Shown here: positions 27,384 to 35,535 of the stretch, in pieces
Position numbering within the stretch: position 1 is the first letter of the stretch
How the letters are laid out: every line of letters starts with the position of its first letter
Source of the DNA: Lentisphaerae bacterium GWF2_38_69
GTDB lineage: Bacteria > Verrucomicrobiota > Lentisphaeria > Victivallales > GWF2-38-69
NCBI GenBank assembly: GCA_001803205.1
Contig: MHBE01000051.1
Coordinates: 1 to 64,000 of the forward strand
Direction of reading: 5' to 3'
Length of the DNA stretch: 64,000 nucleotides
Notes under the pieces: model-generated
Seen by the model: the letters and a program-made list of their open reading frames with translations, nothing else
Databases searched by the model: none
Told to the model about the DNA's origin: nothing
Program-made: the position numbers and the translations under genes

Positions 27384-28280
27384 TTAGCTGTAGTTTTCAT
27401 TTAATTCGGCAACAATTGATATGTAAAACTGCTGAATCATATCGAACGCTGATTGAATATCCCTATTGATTCCGCATATTTCAGCGATTTTCTTAAACGG
27501 GATATTCCAAGAAACTGGCGGAACAGGCAGCTCCAGCGGAATCGTATGCGTTTCTCTTCTCCGAAAGGTCTCAACAAGCATACTCCAAAGCCTGTCTTCT
27601 TCCAAATTGCCTCTCTCTATCAGTAATAGAATATCAACAAGATCCTTAACACGAGAATTTGGGATTTTACGCGGCAAGGTATAAGCATGTATTTTCTCCG
27701 CGAACTGTTGTTCTTTTGAAATAGCCGGGATGGCCGTTGATTCTATTCCTGCAAAGCCAAACCAATCGTGCAGTTTGATCATTTCATGCGGTTCAATCCA
27801 TGCATCCCCTGCTGCAATATCAATCTCAAATTTAATAAATACCCGCCCTGCCATTCTAGCTTCAATTGGGAATCGATATCCACCATGAGGAGCGTTCTCA
27901 AGGTCAAGAATAGTCTTACCGATAATAAACTCGAAGAAATCTTTTGTATTAATAGCTGCGGTACGCTGGAGAAAATCTTGGAGTGCCTTCGGATCAGAAA
28001 AACCCTGGCCTTTCCAAATCCCTCCGAGTGTTCCATTAAAAGAAATGTCTATATCCTTAGTCGTTCTTGCGTTGTTTATCCAGAGTTCAAGAGCGTATCC
28101 ACCCTTAACTATCAAGTTCTTTGCGCCTGCAGAGAACAGACGCATAAGAAAGCGATCGAAAGCAACATGGCGACGCAATCTCATGACATCTATGCCTTTG
28201 TCTCGAGCCATTTGATTCAATCGCTCTTCTAGCGCAGTGCGCATGCTTTGAGGGGTTTGATATTTCAGATTAGGCTTCAT
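27384..28280 (-). CDS. abiEii: AbiEii/AbiGii family nucleotidyltransferase toxin
   Basis: This 298-residue protein is the toxin half of a type IV AbiE toxin-antitoxin system. The nucleotidyltransferase core shows K-G-G-Y-A-L-E-L near residue 60, then R-T-T-K-D-I-D-I-S-F with the two catalytic Asp, and a later K-V/D-L-V-D-I-L-L motif (about residue 210). AbiEii enzymes inhibit growth by adding nucleotides to RNA, shown for tRNA in relatives, and can abort phage infection. The gene follows the antitoxin gene after 2 bases. Its base composition looks more GC-rich than neighbouring genes, in keeping with transfer. Confidence 0.9.
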   Translation of the reverse strand: MKPNLKYQTPQSMRTALEERLNQMARDKGIDVMRLRRHVAFDRFLMRLFSAGAKNLIVKGGYALELWINNARTTKDIDISFNGTLGGIWKGQGFSDPKALQDFLQRTAAINTKDFFEFIIGKTILDLENAPHGGYRFPIEARMAGRVFIKFEIDIAAGDAWIEPHEMIKLHDWFGFAGIESTAIPAISKEQQFAEKIHAYTLPRKIPNSRVKDLVDILLLIERGNLEEDRLWSMLVETFRRRETHTIPLELPVPPVSWNIPFKKIAEICGINRDIQSAFDMIQQFYISIVAELNENYS

Positions 28281-28282
28281 CT

Positions 28283-28882
28283 CTAATCACCAATAATCTC
28301 TTGCAGGCGAGAGCCGACTCTCTTGATCTTTTTGAGCATACAATACTGTTCGTGCGTCAGGTAACCTCTGTTAATAGCCTGTTCGACAGCTTGTTTTATA
28401 AATTCAGGAGATGTCGCCATGGAGCGTAACAGATCAACCACAGTTCTATACGGCTTGGTGACGCGATAACCATTTCTTTCTTCATATTCGGATGGTTCAA
28501 TTATTGAATGATGCAGAAGAAGTATTTTAGGAATTTCACTATGCCGGCGATAACCGCGAGGAACCGTCATGTGGAGCTTTTCCGGCTGAACATCACTCAG
28601 CTCAAAAAGCGAAAGTGCCGTTTCATGTGAATACACTCCCTGAGGGATACCTTTTCTGTTCATCGACCATACACCCCAAAGAGAATAATGCGCATCATCC
28701 TGGAGAGGAAATCTTGCAAGCCGGTATATCCCTCGCTCCTCGCGAATCCAATTTCCGGCTTGAACATGATACAGGTGATTTTTATTGCTAAACCCGGCAT
28801 GTATAGCCTGAAACGCTGTGAAATATCCGCCTTGTGTGGAAGCTGTTTCGAAAAGGGCACTTTCTGCATTATTTGTTTTCAT
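28283..28882 (-). CDS. abiEi: AbiEi family antitoxin / transcriptional repressor
   Basis: The 199-residue protein has the AbiEi layout: an N-terminal winged helix (about residues 5-50, including G-Y-F-T-A-F-Q-A-I-H-A-G) and the segment Y-S-H-E-T-A-L-S-L-F-E-L-S-D. The C-terminal domain has Y-R-V-T-K-P-Y-R-T-V-V-D-L-L. Known AbiEi proteins neutralise AbiEii without stable binding and repress their own promoter by binding inverted repeats. A matching inverted repeat overlaps the start codon here. It is the first gene of the two-gene operon. Confidence 0.9.
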   Translation of the reverse strand: MKTNNAESALFETASTQGGYFTAFQAIHAGFSNKNHLYHVQAGNWIREERGIYRLARFPLQDDAHYSLWGVWSMNRKGIPQGVYSHETALSLFELSDVQPEKLHMTVPRGYRRHSEIPKILLLHHSIIEPSEYEERNGYRVTKPYRTVVDLLRSMATSPEFIKQAVEQAINRGYLTHEQYCMLKKIKRVGSRLQEIIGD

Positions 28883-28922
28883 GTAGTATATAATCCTTAA
28901 TAATTAGTTATATTATACTACA
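28882..28922 (-). promoter_or_regulatory. AbiE operator/promoter (inverted repeat over the start codon)
   Basis: TGTAGTATA (28882-28890) and TATACTACA (28914-28922) are exact inverted repeats with 23 bases between. On the minus strand the upstream arm overlaps a perfect -10 box, TATAAT, and the downstream arm touches the abiEi ATG. The -35 is weak. The layout suits repression by AbiEi dimers, as known for other AbiE operons. Confidence 0.6.
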
Positions 28923-28968
28923 CATTGTTCGGTTGGCTACACCTGTTTTAAGAAAATGCCGAAACGAT

Positions 28969-29059
28969 GGCGCCGTATCAATTACTCCTATGACCAATGA
29001 CTTCTTCTCCCCGCCTGACTTTGATAAGCTATCTTCTATGATCTTTAATTTTAAGCTGA
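28969..29059 (+). repeat. Direct repeat copy 2 (surE 3'-end duplicate)
   Basis: This matches the surE end at 26619-26709 with two mismatches (TTTTCT versus TTCTCC in the Phe-Ser codons), both synonymous. The frame closes with its own stop codon, TAA at 29062-29064, instead of TGA. No start codon or nucleotidase body precedes it, so it is a displaced or duplicated gene end and not a gene. Confidence 0.95.
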
Positions 29060-29170
29060 ATTAACATTTGACAATATGGCAAGTGGTCCTATCCTCCGAG
29101 ACAAAAGCCCGAGGAGGGCTACAGTGCTTAAATTTACAACAATCCCCGCCATTGTGTTAGCGCCTGGCTT

Positions 29171-30211
29171 TTAGTATTTACTATCAAGTTTTCTCGTTAT
29201 TAAAATTACAAATATTCCCAGCACAAAATATCCTAAGATAAGTTCTGAAGTTATAATTAGTTGCATAAAATTAGTCTTTGGAATAATATCTCCAAATCCA
29301 AATGATACAAAAATCGAGACACTGTAATATACCATTGAAAGAAAATTTTGAGGAATGTTCCTGTTAAAAATCAAATTACAATGGTTAAAATAATATACTA
29401 AGGCAAATGCTAAGATTAATAATACTGAATTGAATGCAAGAACAGCAAAAGAAGTCCAGTATTTTGTCAAGACGATATTAAATATTAAGAAGAACTTCTC
29501 ATGAAGTCTTAGGCTATTATAATTATCAAGCTGTTTGTTAACATATAAATACCAATCAATATATTTTTTTAAAGATTGGTTTTCTGGATTTCTAAAATCA
29601 TTTGTAAAATTCGCATTACTAAAAGCAGACTCCTTATCCATTTTTACGGAGACCAATCTGGCATTAACAAAAGAAGCTTTTACGAAATTACAATTATATA
29701 GAAAAACTTGTTCAAAATTCGTTTTATCAAAATTTGCATTGGCAAAAAAACAATTTGCAATCTTACAGTTACGAATAACAATTCCTGATAAATCAATTCC
29801 TCTTAAATCTGTTAATCCCCCCACATGAGAAGTATTAAAAGACTTTGCAAAATCATCAAGTGAATAGTACTTATCATTATACTCAAAGCTAAATTGGGAA
29901 AATTCAATTATTAGTTTAGATGGTACAGGAGTGGCAACATTGTTGTTGTTTATCCATTTTTCTTGAACTGACTCTATATGCTCACGAACTGCACTTTGAC
30001 AAGCTTTTCCTATTTCAGATTTCCACCTAACGAGAAGTTCAAATGTTGGATAATACCAAGGACTATACTTTTTGAGGATATCCTTTAATGCATGTTCATT
30101 TCCAAACCAATAGTCAGAAATATTGGAATAATTTTTATGTCCATGTTTCTCAAAAATCTTTATTACTTTCTCAAAATTCATATTCATCATTAAATAGGTT
30201 TTGGCGCACAA
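29171..30211 (-). CDS. Pentapeptide-repeat two-helix potassium channel
   Basis: The 346-residue protein joins three parts: an N-terminal alpha-helical region (about 1-130), a short pentapeptide-repeat stretch (about 140-200, with N-C-F-F-A, N-A-N-F-D, K-T-N-F-E type units) and a C-terminal Ion_trans_2 pore. The pore has a first helix near 240-262, a selectivity filter S-F-G-F-G-D near residue 309 (variant of T-V-G-Y-G-D) and a second helix to the end. It should be an inner-membrane potassium-selective channel gated by an unknown cytoplasmic signal. It is notably AT-rich. The start may be the ATG here or one of the Met codons 7-10 residues later. Confidence 0.82.
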   Translation of the reverse strand: MCAKTYLMMNMNFEKVIKIFEKHGHKNYSNISDYWFGNEHALKDILKKYSPWYYPTFELLVRWKSEIGKACQSAVREHIESVQEKWINNNNVATPVPSKLIIEFSQFSFEYNDKYYSLDDFAKSFNTSHVGGLTDLRGIDLSGIVIRNCKIANCFFANANFDKTNFEQVFLYNCNFVKASFVNARLVSVKMDKESAFSNANFTNDFRNPENQSLKKYIDWYLYVNKQLDNYNSLRLHEKFFLIFNIVLTKYWTSFAVLAFNSVLLILAFALVYYFNHCNLIFNRNIPQNFLSMVYYSVSIFVSFGFGDIIPKTNFMQLIITSELILGYFVLGIFVILITRKLDSKY

Positions 30212-30388
30212 GTCTCATATAAGTTTGCAGCCAACGGTTCATGTTCACGAATAACGAGAGATTCTAGCTTAAAAGTGGGGGTTTGTCAAGAATAGGATTC
30301 TCGAGCTAACTGCTTGAATGTTAAATAGAAAAATATTTGTAACCACTACTAACTCGGAAGGCCTTGAAACCTTCATTAAAACTCTCAT

Positions 30389-30590
30389 ATGAAAGCGAAT
30401 AACCAACGCCCAACAAGGAACGCTCAATTTTTAAGGCAAATGCAATACAAAAAGTCTCCCCTGTGTCATTGGATATTTCGTGTTCAGTGTTGGACATTCA
30501 ATATTTTCTGTATTGTCACGGGCGTGCAGGCTCGCCCGTGTTTAATGATGTGCCGATTGGCACCATGGGCTGGACACCCATGGTACAAGC
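30389..30590. repeat. Non-coding repeat-like segment with consecutive hairpins
   Basis: The 586-base gap between the channel and the methyltransferase has no convincing gene. The segment 30395-30510 resembles a dispersed non-coding repeat and carries near-repeats of ATTGGATATTTCGTGTTCAG type. Directly after it are three hairpins: 30517-30540 (CACGGGCG/CGCCCGTG, 8 bp, loop 8), 30551-30562 (TGCC/GGCA) and 30562-30584 (ACCATGGG/CCCATGGT, 8 bp, loop 7). The GC-rich hairpins stand out in AT-rich surroundings. I see nothing clear in 30212-30388 or 30591-30735. Confidence 0.5.
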
Positions 30591-30739
30591 TCATAAAAGT
30601 TTAACTGTGAAAGTGCAGACTCTGCGGGGGGTCGGGCTAATAAGAAAATTATCTATTGGAAATCAGTCACAGTTTACGGAAATGATTACTTAAAAGGATT
30701 TAAATTTCACAAATAACCTTCTCTCTGAATTTTACTAAA

Positions 30740-30772
30740 AACTAGGCAACTCGCAATTGCCTGGTTTTTTTT
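30740..30772. terminator. Bidirectional rho-independent terminator
   Basis: AACTAGGCAA (30740-30749) pairs with TTGCCTGGTT (30757-30766), a 10-bp stem with one G-T wobble and a 7-base loop. Eight T follow on the plus strand. On the minus strand five T follow the same stem, 30 bases after the methyltransferase stop codon, so it should terminate that gene. The stronger T-tract faces the other way, where no gene was found. Confidence 0.75.
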
Positions 30773-30797
30773 ATCTCTCAAAAAATCTACGGAAGAC

Positions 30798-31385
30798 TTA
30801 TTTCGTGCAGCGGTAAACGAAGGCCGGGGGAAGATTGCGCCAGATTACTTCGGAGATTTGGACTTTTCTGAAATATTTTTTAAGCATTCTTTTGAATTTC
30901 AGGCCTGAGGGGAGAAGCGCTCCCTGAAGATAGGCGAAAGTAGTAAATATTCCACCGTCTTTAAGAGATGCGTGGATGGCATCAAGTATGCTCTTTTGAA
31001 GATGTTCAGGGAAAGCGGCCCAGGGAAGGCTTGAGATTATTAAATCAATATGTTCTATCTCCTCGCCATCCTTGAGTTTTACCAGATTGGCGGCATTTTC
31101 GTTGTAAATTCTTACGGAAGGGTATTTATCCTGAACTATGTCGCACAAACCTTTACTGAGTTCTACGACAAAGAACTTGGCATTGTGTTTGATATGTTTA
31201 ATTATATATCCTGTTATTACACCTGTGCCGGGACCGAGTTCGACAATAGAATCGGCTTTTTCTATTCCGATACGGGAGATCATAGCCCTGGAGAGAAAAC
31301 TTGAGCTTGGCCAGATTGCACCAGTGGCCTGAGGAGATTTAATAAAATTTTTTAAAAGACTTATTCCTGACATATGACTTTCCAA
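30798..31385 (-). CDS. Phospholipid N-methyltransferase-like SAM methyltransferase
   Basis: The 195-residue class I methyltransferase has the SAM site V-E-L-G-P-G-T-G-V-I-T near residue 49 and acidic motif II in V-V-E-L-S-K-G-L. The sequence S-S-L-P-W-A-A-F-P near residue 117 is characteristic of the COG3963 phospholipid N-methyltransferase and rRNA dimethylase-like group. Relatives methylate phosphatidylethanolamine toward phosphatidylcholine, but substrate cannot be fixed from this sequence. It is a single-gene unit bounded by the terminator downstream and a divergent small membrane gene upstream. The start may be Met1 or Met5. Confidence 0.75.
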   Translation of the reverse strand: MESHMSGISLLKNFIKSPQATGAIWPSSSFLSRAMISRIGIEKADSIVELGPGTGVITGYIIKHIKHNAKFFVVELSKGLCDIVQDKYPSVRIYNENAANLVKLKDGEEIEHIDLIISSLPWAAFPEHLQKSILDAIHASLKDGGIFTTFAYLQGALLPSGLKFKRMLKKYFRKVQISEVIWRNLPPAFVYRCTK

Positions 31386-31480
31386 ATTTATAAATGAATC
31401 AATTATATATTCATTTTGGAATTATTAAAGCAATAGATTAATATTTCAATATACCAAAAAGTTTTAGCAAGGAGTTATTA

Positions 31481-31795
31481 GTGAAAAACGGCACTGACTT
31501 TATTTTAGCAGGAGTAATAGGCCTGGTTGTTATTTATCTTTTTTATAAAACCAGATCGGATTTTCTTAAATTAACTTCAAAAAAGTCTGGAACTATATAC
31601 ACTGTGGGTCGGCGTTCCTTTTTCATAAAAGGTGTTTTATTTACAATTCTCCCGATTGCCATGTTGAAGGCAGCGTCCCATTCACTTGATACAATCGTAA
31701 TATTCTCAATAATTTTACTTCTTGGAATATGGAATTTGATTCACGCATTCCTTCTTATGAGATATAATCAGAAAAACCCTGAATCAAAAATATAG
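31481..31795 (+). CDS. Small membrane protein of unknown function
   Basis: The 104-residue protein starts with GTG, supported by AAGGAG six bases upstream. It shows three hydrophobic segments (about residues 5-20, 45-60 and 67-88) separated by short basic loops. No family is recognised. It ends just before the DAHP synthase gene on the same strand, so it is probably co-transcribed with it. Confidence 0.6.
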   Translation: MKNGTDFILAGVIGLVVIYLFYKTRSDFLKLTSKKSGTIYTVGRRSFFIKGVLFTILPIAMLKAASHSLDTIVIFSIILLLGIWNLIHAFLLMRYNQKNPESKI

Positions 31796-31819
31796 CAACA
31801 ATAATTCCGGTTGATTATT

Positions 31820-32830
31820 ATGATAATTCTTCTCAAATATGGCGCAAACAAAACTGACGCTGACGAAATAGTAGGCCAGATTGCCTCAATGGGGCTAAAA
31901 CCTCTCTATATGCCGGGCGTGGAAAGAACAGTTATCGGAGCAATAGGAGATGAACGCGTACTTGAAAAACTGCATTTGGAAAATCATCCTGCCGTAGAAA
32001 GAGTTGACAAAATCCTTACTCCATACAAACTTGTCAGCAGAGATCTCTATCCTATAGATACAGTTGTAAAGATAGGAAATGTTCCTATAGGAGGCGGACA
32101 TTTTGCAGTTATTGCCGGTCCCTGCGCTGTAGAAAGCGAAGAACAGATGTTAAAGGTCGCTGAAATAGTTAAAGCTCATGGAGGCAATGCCCTGAGAGGC
32201 GGCGCCTTTAAACCGCGCAGCAGCCCGTATAGTTTTCAGGGACTGGGAATTGAAGGGCTAAAAATTCTCAATAAGGTTTCAAAAATAACGAATTTGCCGA
32301 CAGTTACTGAAGTACTCGAAGTGCAGGATGTCGAAGCAGTAGAAAAATACGCTTCCGCTTTCCAGATTGGAGCAAGAAACATGCAGAATTTCAGGCTTCT
32401 GAAAATCGTGGGACAAAGCAAAAAACCAATTATTCTCAAGCGCGGCCTGGCAGCAACCGTAAGCGACTTGCTGCTTGCTGCTGAATATATTGTTTCAGAA
32501 GGCAATCCCAATGTGATTTTATGCGAAAGAGGGATAAGAACATTTGAAACAGCTACAAGAAATACCCTTGACCTTAATGCTATTCCTTATATCAAAAAAC
32601 ACAGCCATCTGCCGGTAATTGTAGATCCTTCGCATGGAACAGGCGTCAGAGACTTCGTTGAACCTATGACAAAAGCAGCAATTGCCTGCGGAGCCGACGG
32701 GGTGATAATAGAAGTTCATAACGATCCGAAAAACGCCCTTTCAGACGGCTACCAGTCTCTTTTTCCGGAACAGTTTGCATCATTGATGAAAAATATCAGG
32801 CCGTTTATTCAGGCCGCTAATAAGAAATGA
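31820..32830 (+). CDS. aroF: 3-deoxy-7-phosphoheptulonate (DAHP) synthase
   Basis: I use ATG 31820 rather than the TTG three codons earlier; this gives 336 residues. The enzyme condenses phosphoenolpyruvate and erythrose-4-phosphate, the first step of the shikimate pathway. An N-terminal ferredoxin-like/ACT-type domain (about residues 1-70), linked in relatives to feedback control, precedes the TIM barrel. The barrel carries A-G-P-C-A-V-E-S, R-G-G-A-F-K-P-R-S-S-P-Y-S-F-Q-G, the lysine in I-I-L-K-R-G and D-P-S-H-G-T-G. This is the type I-beta form. aroA, a later step, is encoded on the other strand at 34151-35440. Confidence 0.93.
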   Translation: MIILLKYGANKTDADEIVGQIASMGLKPLYMPGVERTVIGAIGDERVLEKLHLENHPAVERVDKILTPYKLVSRDLYPIDTVVKIGNVPIGGGHFAVIAGPCAVESEEQMLKVAEIVKAHGGNALRGGAFKPRSSPYSFQGLGIEGLKILNKVSKITNLPTVTEVLEVQDVEAVEKYASAFQIGARNMQNFRLLKIVGQSKKPIILKRGLAATVSDLLLAAEYIVSEGNPNVILCERGIRTFETATRNTLDLNAIPYIKKHSHLPVIVDPSHGTGVRDFVEPMTKAAIACGADGVIIEVHNDPKNALSDGYQSLFPEQFASLMKNIRPFIQAANKK

Positions 32831-32939
32831 GTATATTTATCCTCTTTGAGTATTGTCTTTTCGGTGCATCAAAATAGAATAAGAATCGCTGTAGAATTTT
32901 ATTTTTATTAAAATCTGAAGATTTTCAGGAGTTTTCTTT

Positions 32940-33524
32940 ATGGTTAAGGTTGCCCAGAGATATGCTTTGCTTATTGTCGATATGCAGAATGATTTTGTTA
33001 TGCCCGGTTCCCCGATGAGAGTAGTCGGAGCAAAGTCAACTATACCTGTTATCTCCAAAGTACTTAAAACTTTCAGAGACCTTAAGATGCCTATATTCCA
33101 TTGCATCAGAGAATACAGACCAGATGGAAGCGATATTGAAATAACAAGACTGGCCAACTTTATTGAGCATACCAAAGGATTAGTCCCCGGAACAAGAGGC
33201 TGCGAAATTGTCGAGGAACTAAAACCTCGCCCAGGTGAATATAAAATTATCAAAAACCGCTTCAGCGCTTTTATGAACACCGAGCTGGACTTCATGTTAA
33301 GGCGCCTTGATGTAAACCATGTGATAATCTGCGGAACTCAGTACCCAAGCTGCATAAGATCGACAGCTTTTGATGCTATTTGTTACGGTTATTACGCGTC
33401 AGTCCTTACAGACGCGACTTCTGCCAAGAATCAGGATATAGCCGACTCCAATATCAGAGATATGACTGATGTGGGCATCGTGTGCACGGAAAGTTCGGAA
33501 GTACTTAAGAAAATCAAACCTTGA
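32940..33524 (+). CDS. Isochorismatase-family cysteine hydrolase
   Basis: The 194-residue protein has the isochorismatase-like fold with the full catalytic triad: Asp in I-V-D-M-Q-N-D near residue 16, Lys in I-I-K-N-R near residue 105 and Cys in Y-P-S-C-I-R-S-T near 140. The insertion after D-F-V-M-P-G-S-P-M-R is short. Family members include nicotinamidase, isochorismatase and N-carbamoylsarcosine amidase. The text does not distinguish between these, and the metal-binding histidines expected for nicotinamidase are not evident. It converges with the FAD synthetase gene, which ends 23 bases away. Confidence 0.82.
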   Translation: MVKVAQRYALLIVDMQNDFVMPGSPMRVVGAKSTIPVISKVLKTFRDLKMPIFHCIREYRPDGSDIEITRLANFIEHTKGLVPGTRGCEIVEELKPRPGEYKIIKNRFSAFMNTELDFMLRRLDVNHVIICGTQYPSCIRSTAFDAICYGYYASVLTDATSAKNQDIADSNIRDMTDVGIVCTESSEVLKKIKP

Positions 33525-33547
33525 GCTTTAAAATTTCTCTGCGTCAG

Positions 33548-34144
33548 CTAAAAGCCATACGCGGGATCAGAAAGCATTCTTCTTGCAAGAGAAATATTAT
33601 TTTCTGCAAGGGCTTTTCTTACTGCTGAACTGCTGACTCTCCCGCATTCAAGGTGAACCTCATTAACAGGAAAGACTTCAAACCCTTTCTTTGCGGCAAT
33701 ATCCATAAGCACATGCACTGTTCCGAGTGCTCCTGAACCAAATCTCCATCTCCTTCCGACACAGACAGCTTTCAGTTTGCATAAACTTTTATCTGTCAGA
33801 TGACCGATAAATTGTTCTGGTGACATTGAAGCAATTTCTTTTGTAAAGTGAATTGTGACTACAGCTTTGACTCCTAAAGAACCAAGTGTTTTCAATTTAT
33901 CTTCCGGCGAACGCAAAAAACGGATATTGTGCTCGATTCCTATCAATTCTCTTGGATGGGGATAGAAAGTTATTACGATAGGAACGGAATTATTTTCTGA
34001 AGAAACTTCCAGAAGTTTTGAAATAATCGCTCTGTGCCCGAGATGTATGCCGTCAAAAACACCTATTGCGGCACTAACAGATGAGATGCCTGAATCATAA
34101 AGAGTGCCTAGAGATTTTACTTCGATGGGGACTTGATTCTCCAT
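33548..34144 (-). CDS. Single-domain FAD synthetase (RibF N-terminal domain only)
   Basis: The 198-residue protein matches the FMN adenylyltransferase half of bacterial RibF. G-V-F-D-G-I-H-L-G-H is at about residues 28-37 (nucleotide-binding HxGH), T-F-Y-P-H-P-R-E near 61, V-G-R-R-W-R-F-G near 131 and a final S-S-S-A-V-R. It ends where the riboflavin kinase domain would begin, and the 23 bases beyond its stop lead to the end of the convergent gene, so no remnant of a kinase domain exists here. A separate riboflavin kinase would be needed elsewhere. It lies 6 bases after aroA on the same strand. Confidence 0.82.
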   Translation of the reverse strand: MENQVPIEVKSLGTLYDSGISSVSAAIGVFDGIHLGHRAIISKLLEVSSENNSVPIVITFYPHPRELIGIEHNIRFLRSPEDKLKTLGSLGVKAVVTIHFTKEIASMSPEQFIGHLTDKSLCKLKAVCVGRRWRFGSGALGTVHVLMDIAAKKGFEVFPVNEVHLECGRVSSSAVRKALAENNISLARRMLSDPAYGF

Positions 34145-34150
34145 ATTTCA

Positions 34151-35440
34151 TCAGATTCTTTCTATTTCTGCGCCCAGTTTTTTGAAATCTCTAACAAAAT
34201 TCGGATATGTGACGGTATAATCGCCTGCATTCTCCACAATAGTTGTGCCTTCCACAGCCATTCCGGCAATCGCAAGAGCCATGATTACCCTGTGATCTCC
34301 GTGACCATTAACTCTAGCGCTGTGAAGATCAGAGCCTTCAATCACTAGTCCGTCTTCCAGCTCTTCTATTTTTGCGCCCATTTTTTTAAGTTCACGCGCC
34401 ATAGCTGTGATCCTGTCGCACTCTTTGATTCTTGCATGCGGGGCATTGTTAAGAATGGTCTTCCCTTTTGCAAAGCATCCTGCCACAGCCATTATAGGCA
34501 CTGCATCAGGAATGTTATTCATATCAATCTCTCTGTCTCCAATCAGCGCTCCTTGCCTAAAAACATTTACCTTTGATAGAAGGTCTTCGATAGTCATCCC
34601 CATTTTCTTCATTATTTCAAAAACTTCCTTGTCTCCCTGATTGTCCGCAAAATCCAAACCTTTAAGAGATATTTTGCTGTTTGTAACAGCTGCGGCAATC
34701 AAGTGGAATAGCGCAGTCGAAAAATCTGCAGGCATTGTTTTTTTAAAAGCTTTATATGCTTGATTGCCTTTGACTCTGAAAATTGAATAATCAGGTTCAT
34801 ATTCAAATTTAATTTTCAAAGATTTAAGCCAATCAACCGTGATATCCACATAGGGTCTCTCATTGAGATTTATCACATGAATTATCGTATCTTTTTTTGC
34901 CAGAGGGACAGCAAAAAGAAGAGCTGACAGAAATTGAGAAGATTTACCTTCAACTATGGTTTCGCCTCCAATAATTGGCCCTTTTATGGAGAGAGGGCAT
35001 TTGCCGCCTTCTGAATAGGAAACTCTGCCGCCAAGCTTGCGGATTGAAGAAAGGAGAGGAGCCATTAACCTGCCGCGAAGGGATGCATCTCCGTCGAAAC
35101 ATATTTTCAGATCGGAGGTCGCGACGAGCCCAGCAAGAAGCCTCATTGATGTTCCTGAGTTTCCAAGAAATATGATTTCATCATTCGGATTGGTTATTTT
35201 TCCGCCTGTTCCTGTAATTTTCCAGGTAAGAACGCCATCTTCTATAGTGTCTATAAATTTTGCTCCAAGCTTCTTGGATGCAAACAAAGCAGACTCGGTA
35301 TCATCAGATATAAGCGGGTTTTTAATAACAGATGTTCCGCTTGCCATAAGAGCAGTTACAATAGCCCTGATAGTGTGGGATTTTGATCCTGGAACAACTA
35401 TTTCTCCGCTGAGAGACGATTTGCTAACCTTCAAGTCCAT
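34151..35440 (-). CDS. aroA: 3-phosphoshikimate 1-carboxyvinyltransferase (EPSP synthase)
   Basis: The 429-residue enzyme makes 5-enolpyruvylshikimate-3-phosphate. Landmarks are P-G-S-K-S-H-T-I-R near residue 17 (phosphate binding), G-N-S-G-T-S-M-R-L-L near 93, D-G-D-A-S-L-R-G-R near 117, the I-P-D-A-V-P segment near 307 and I-K-E-C-D-R-I near 345. The sequence following L-N-N has the usual two-domain beta-alpha repeats. The S-H-T variant replaces the common S-x-S near the N-terminus, and the G-N-S-G-T segment has Ser where most have Ala, a change of the kind seen in class II-like enzymes; glyphosate response cannot be predicted from this alone. Confidence 0.95.
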   Translation of the reverse strand: MDLKVSKSSLSGEIVVPGSKSHTIRAIVTALMASGTSVIKNPLISDDTESALFASKKLGAKFIDTIEDGVLTWKITGTGGKITNPNDEIIFLGNSGTSMRLLAGLVATSDLKICFDGDASLRGRLMAPLLSSIRKLGGRVSYSEGGKCPLSIKGPIIGGETIVEGKSSQFLSALLFAVPLAKKDTIIHVINLNERPYVDITVDWLKSLKIKFEYEPDYSIFRVKGNQAYKAFKKTMPADFSTALFHLIAAAVTNSKISLKGLDFADNQGDKEVFEIMKKMGMTIEDLLSKVNVFRQGALIGDREIDMNNIPDAVPIMAVAGCFAKGKTILNNAPHARIKECDRITAMARELKKMGAKIEELEDGLVIEGSDLHSARVNGHGDHRVIMALAIAGMAVEGTTIVENAGDYTVTYPNFVRDFKKLGAEIERI

Positions 35441-35535
35441 GATAGAATACGCAACAAATTTTCAGTAAATTTATAAAATATTTATGAGCTAATCGTATAA
35501 CAAGTTTGCTCAAATAAAAGAGCTTCAGTCAGATA

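Noticed and set aside
29065-29170. Possible integron-like attC or terminator after the second surE repeat (GTTAGCG and CCTCCGAG/CGAGGAGG)
   Set aside because: The arms are short and imperfect, there is no integrase, and the attC core spacing is not met.
30389-30693. Overlapping plus-strand frames of 71 and 76 codons
   Set aside because: They read through hairpins and repeat-like DNA with no credible ribosome site or protein features; they look like translations of a non-coding repeat.
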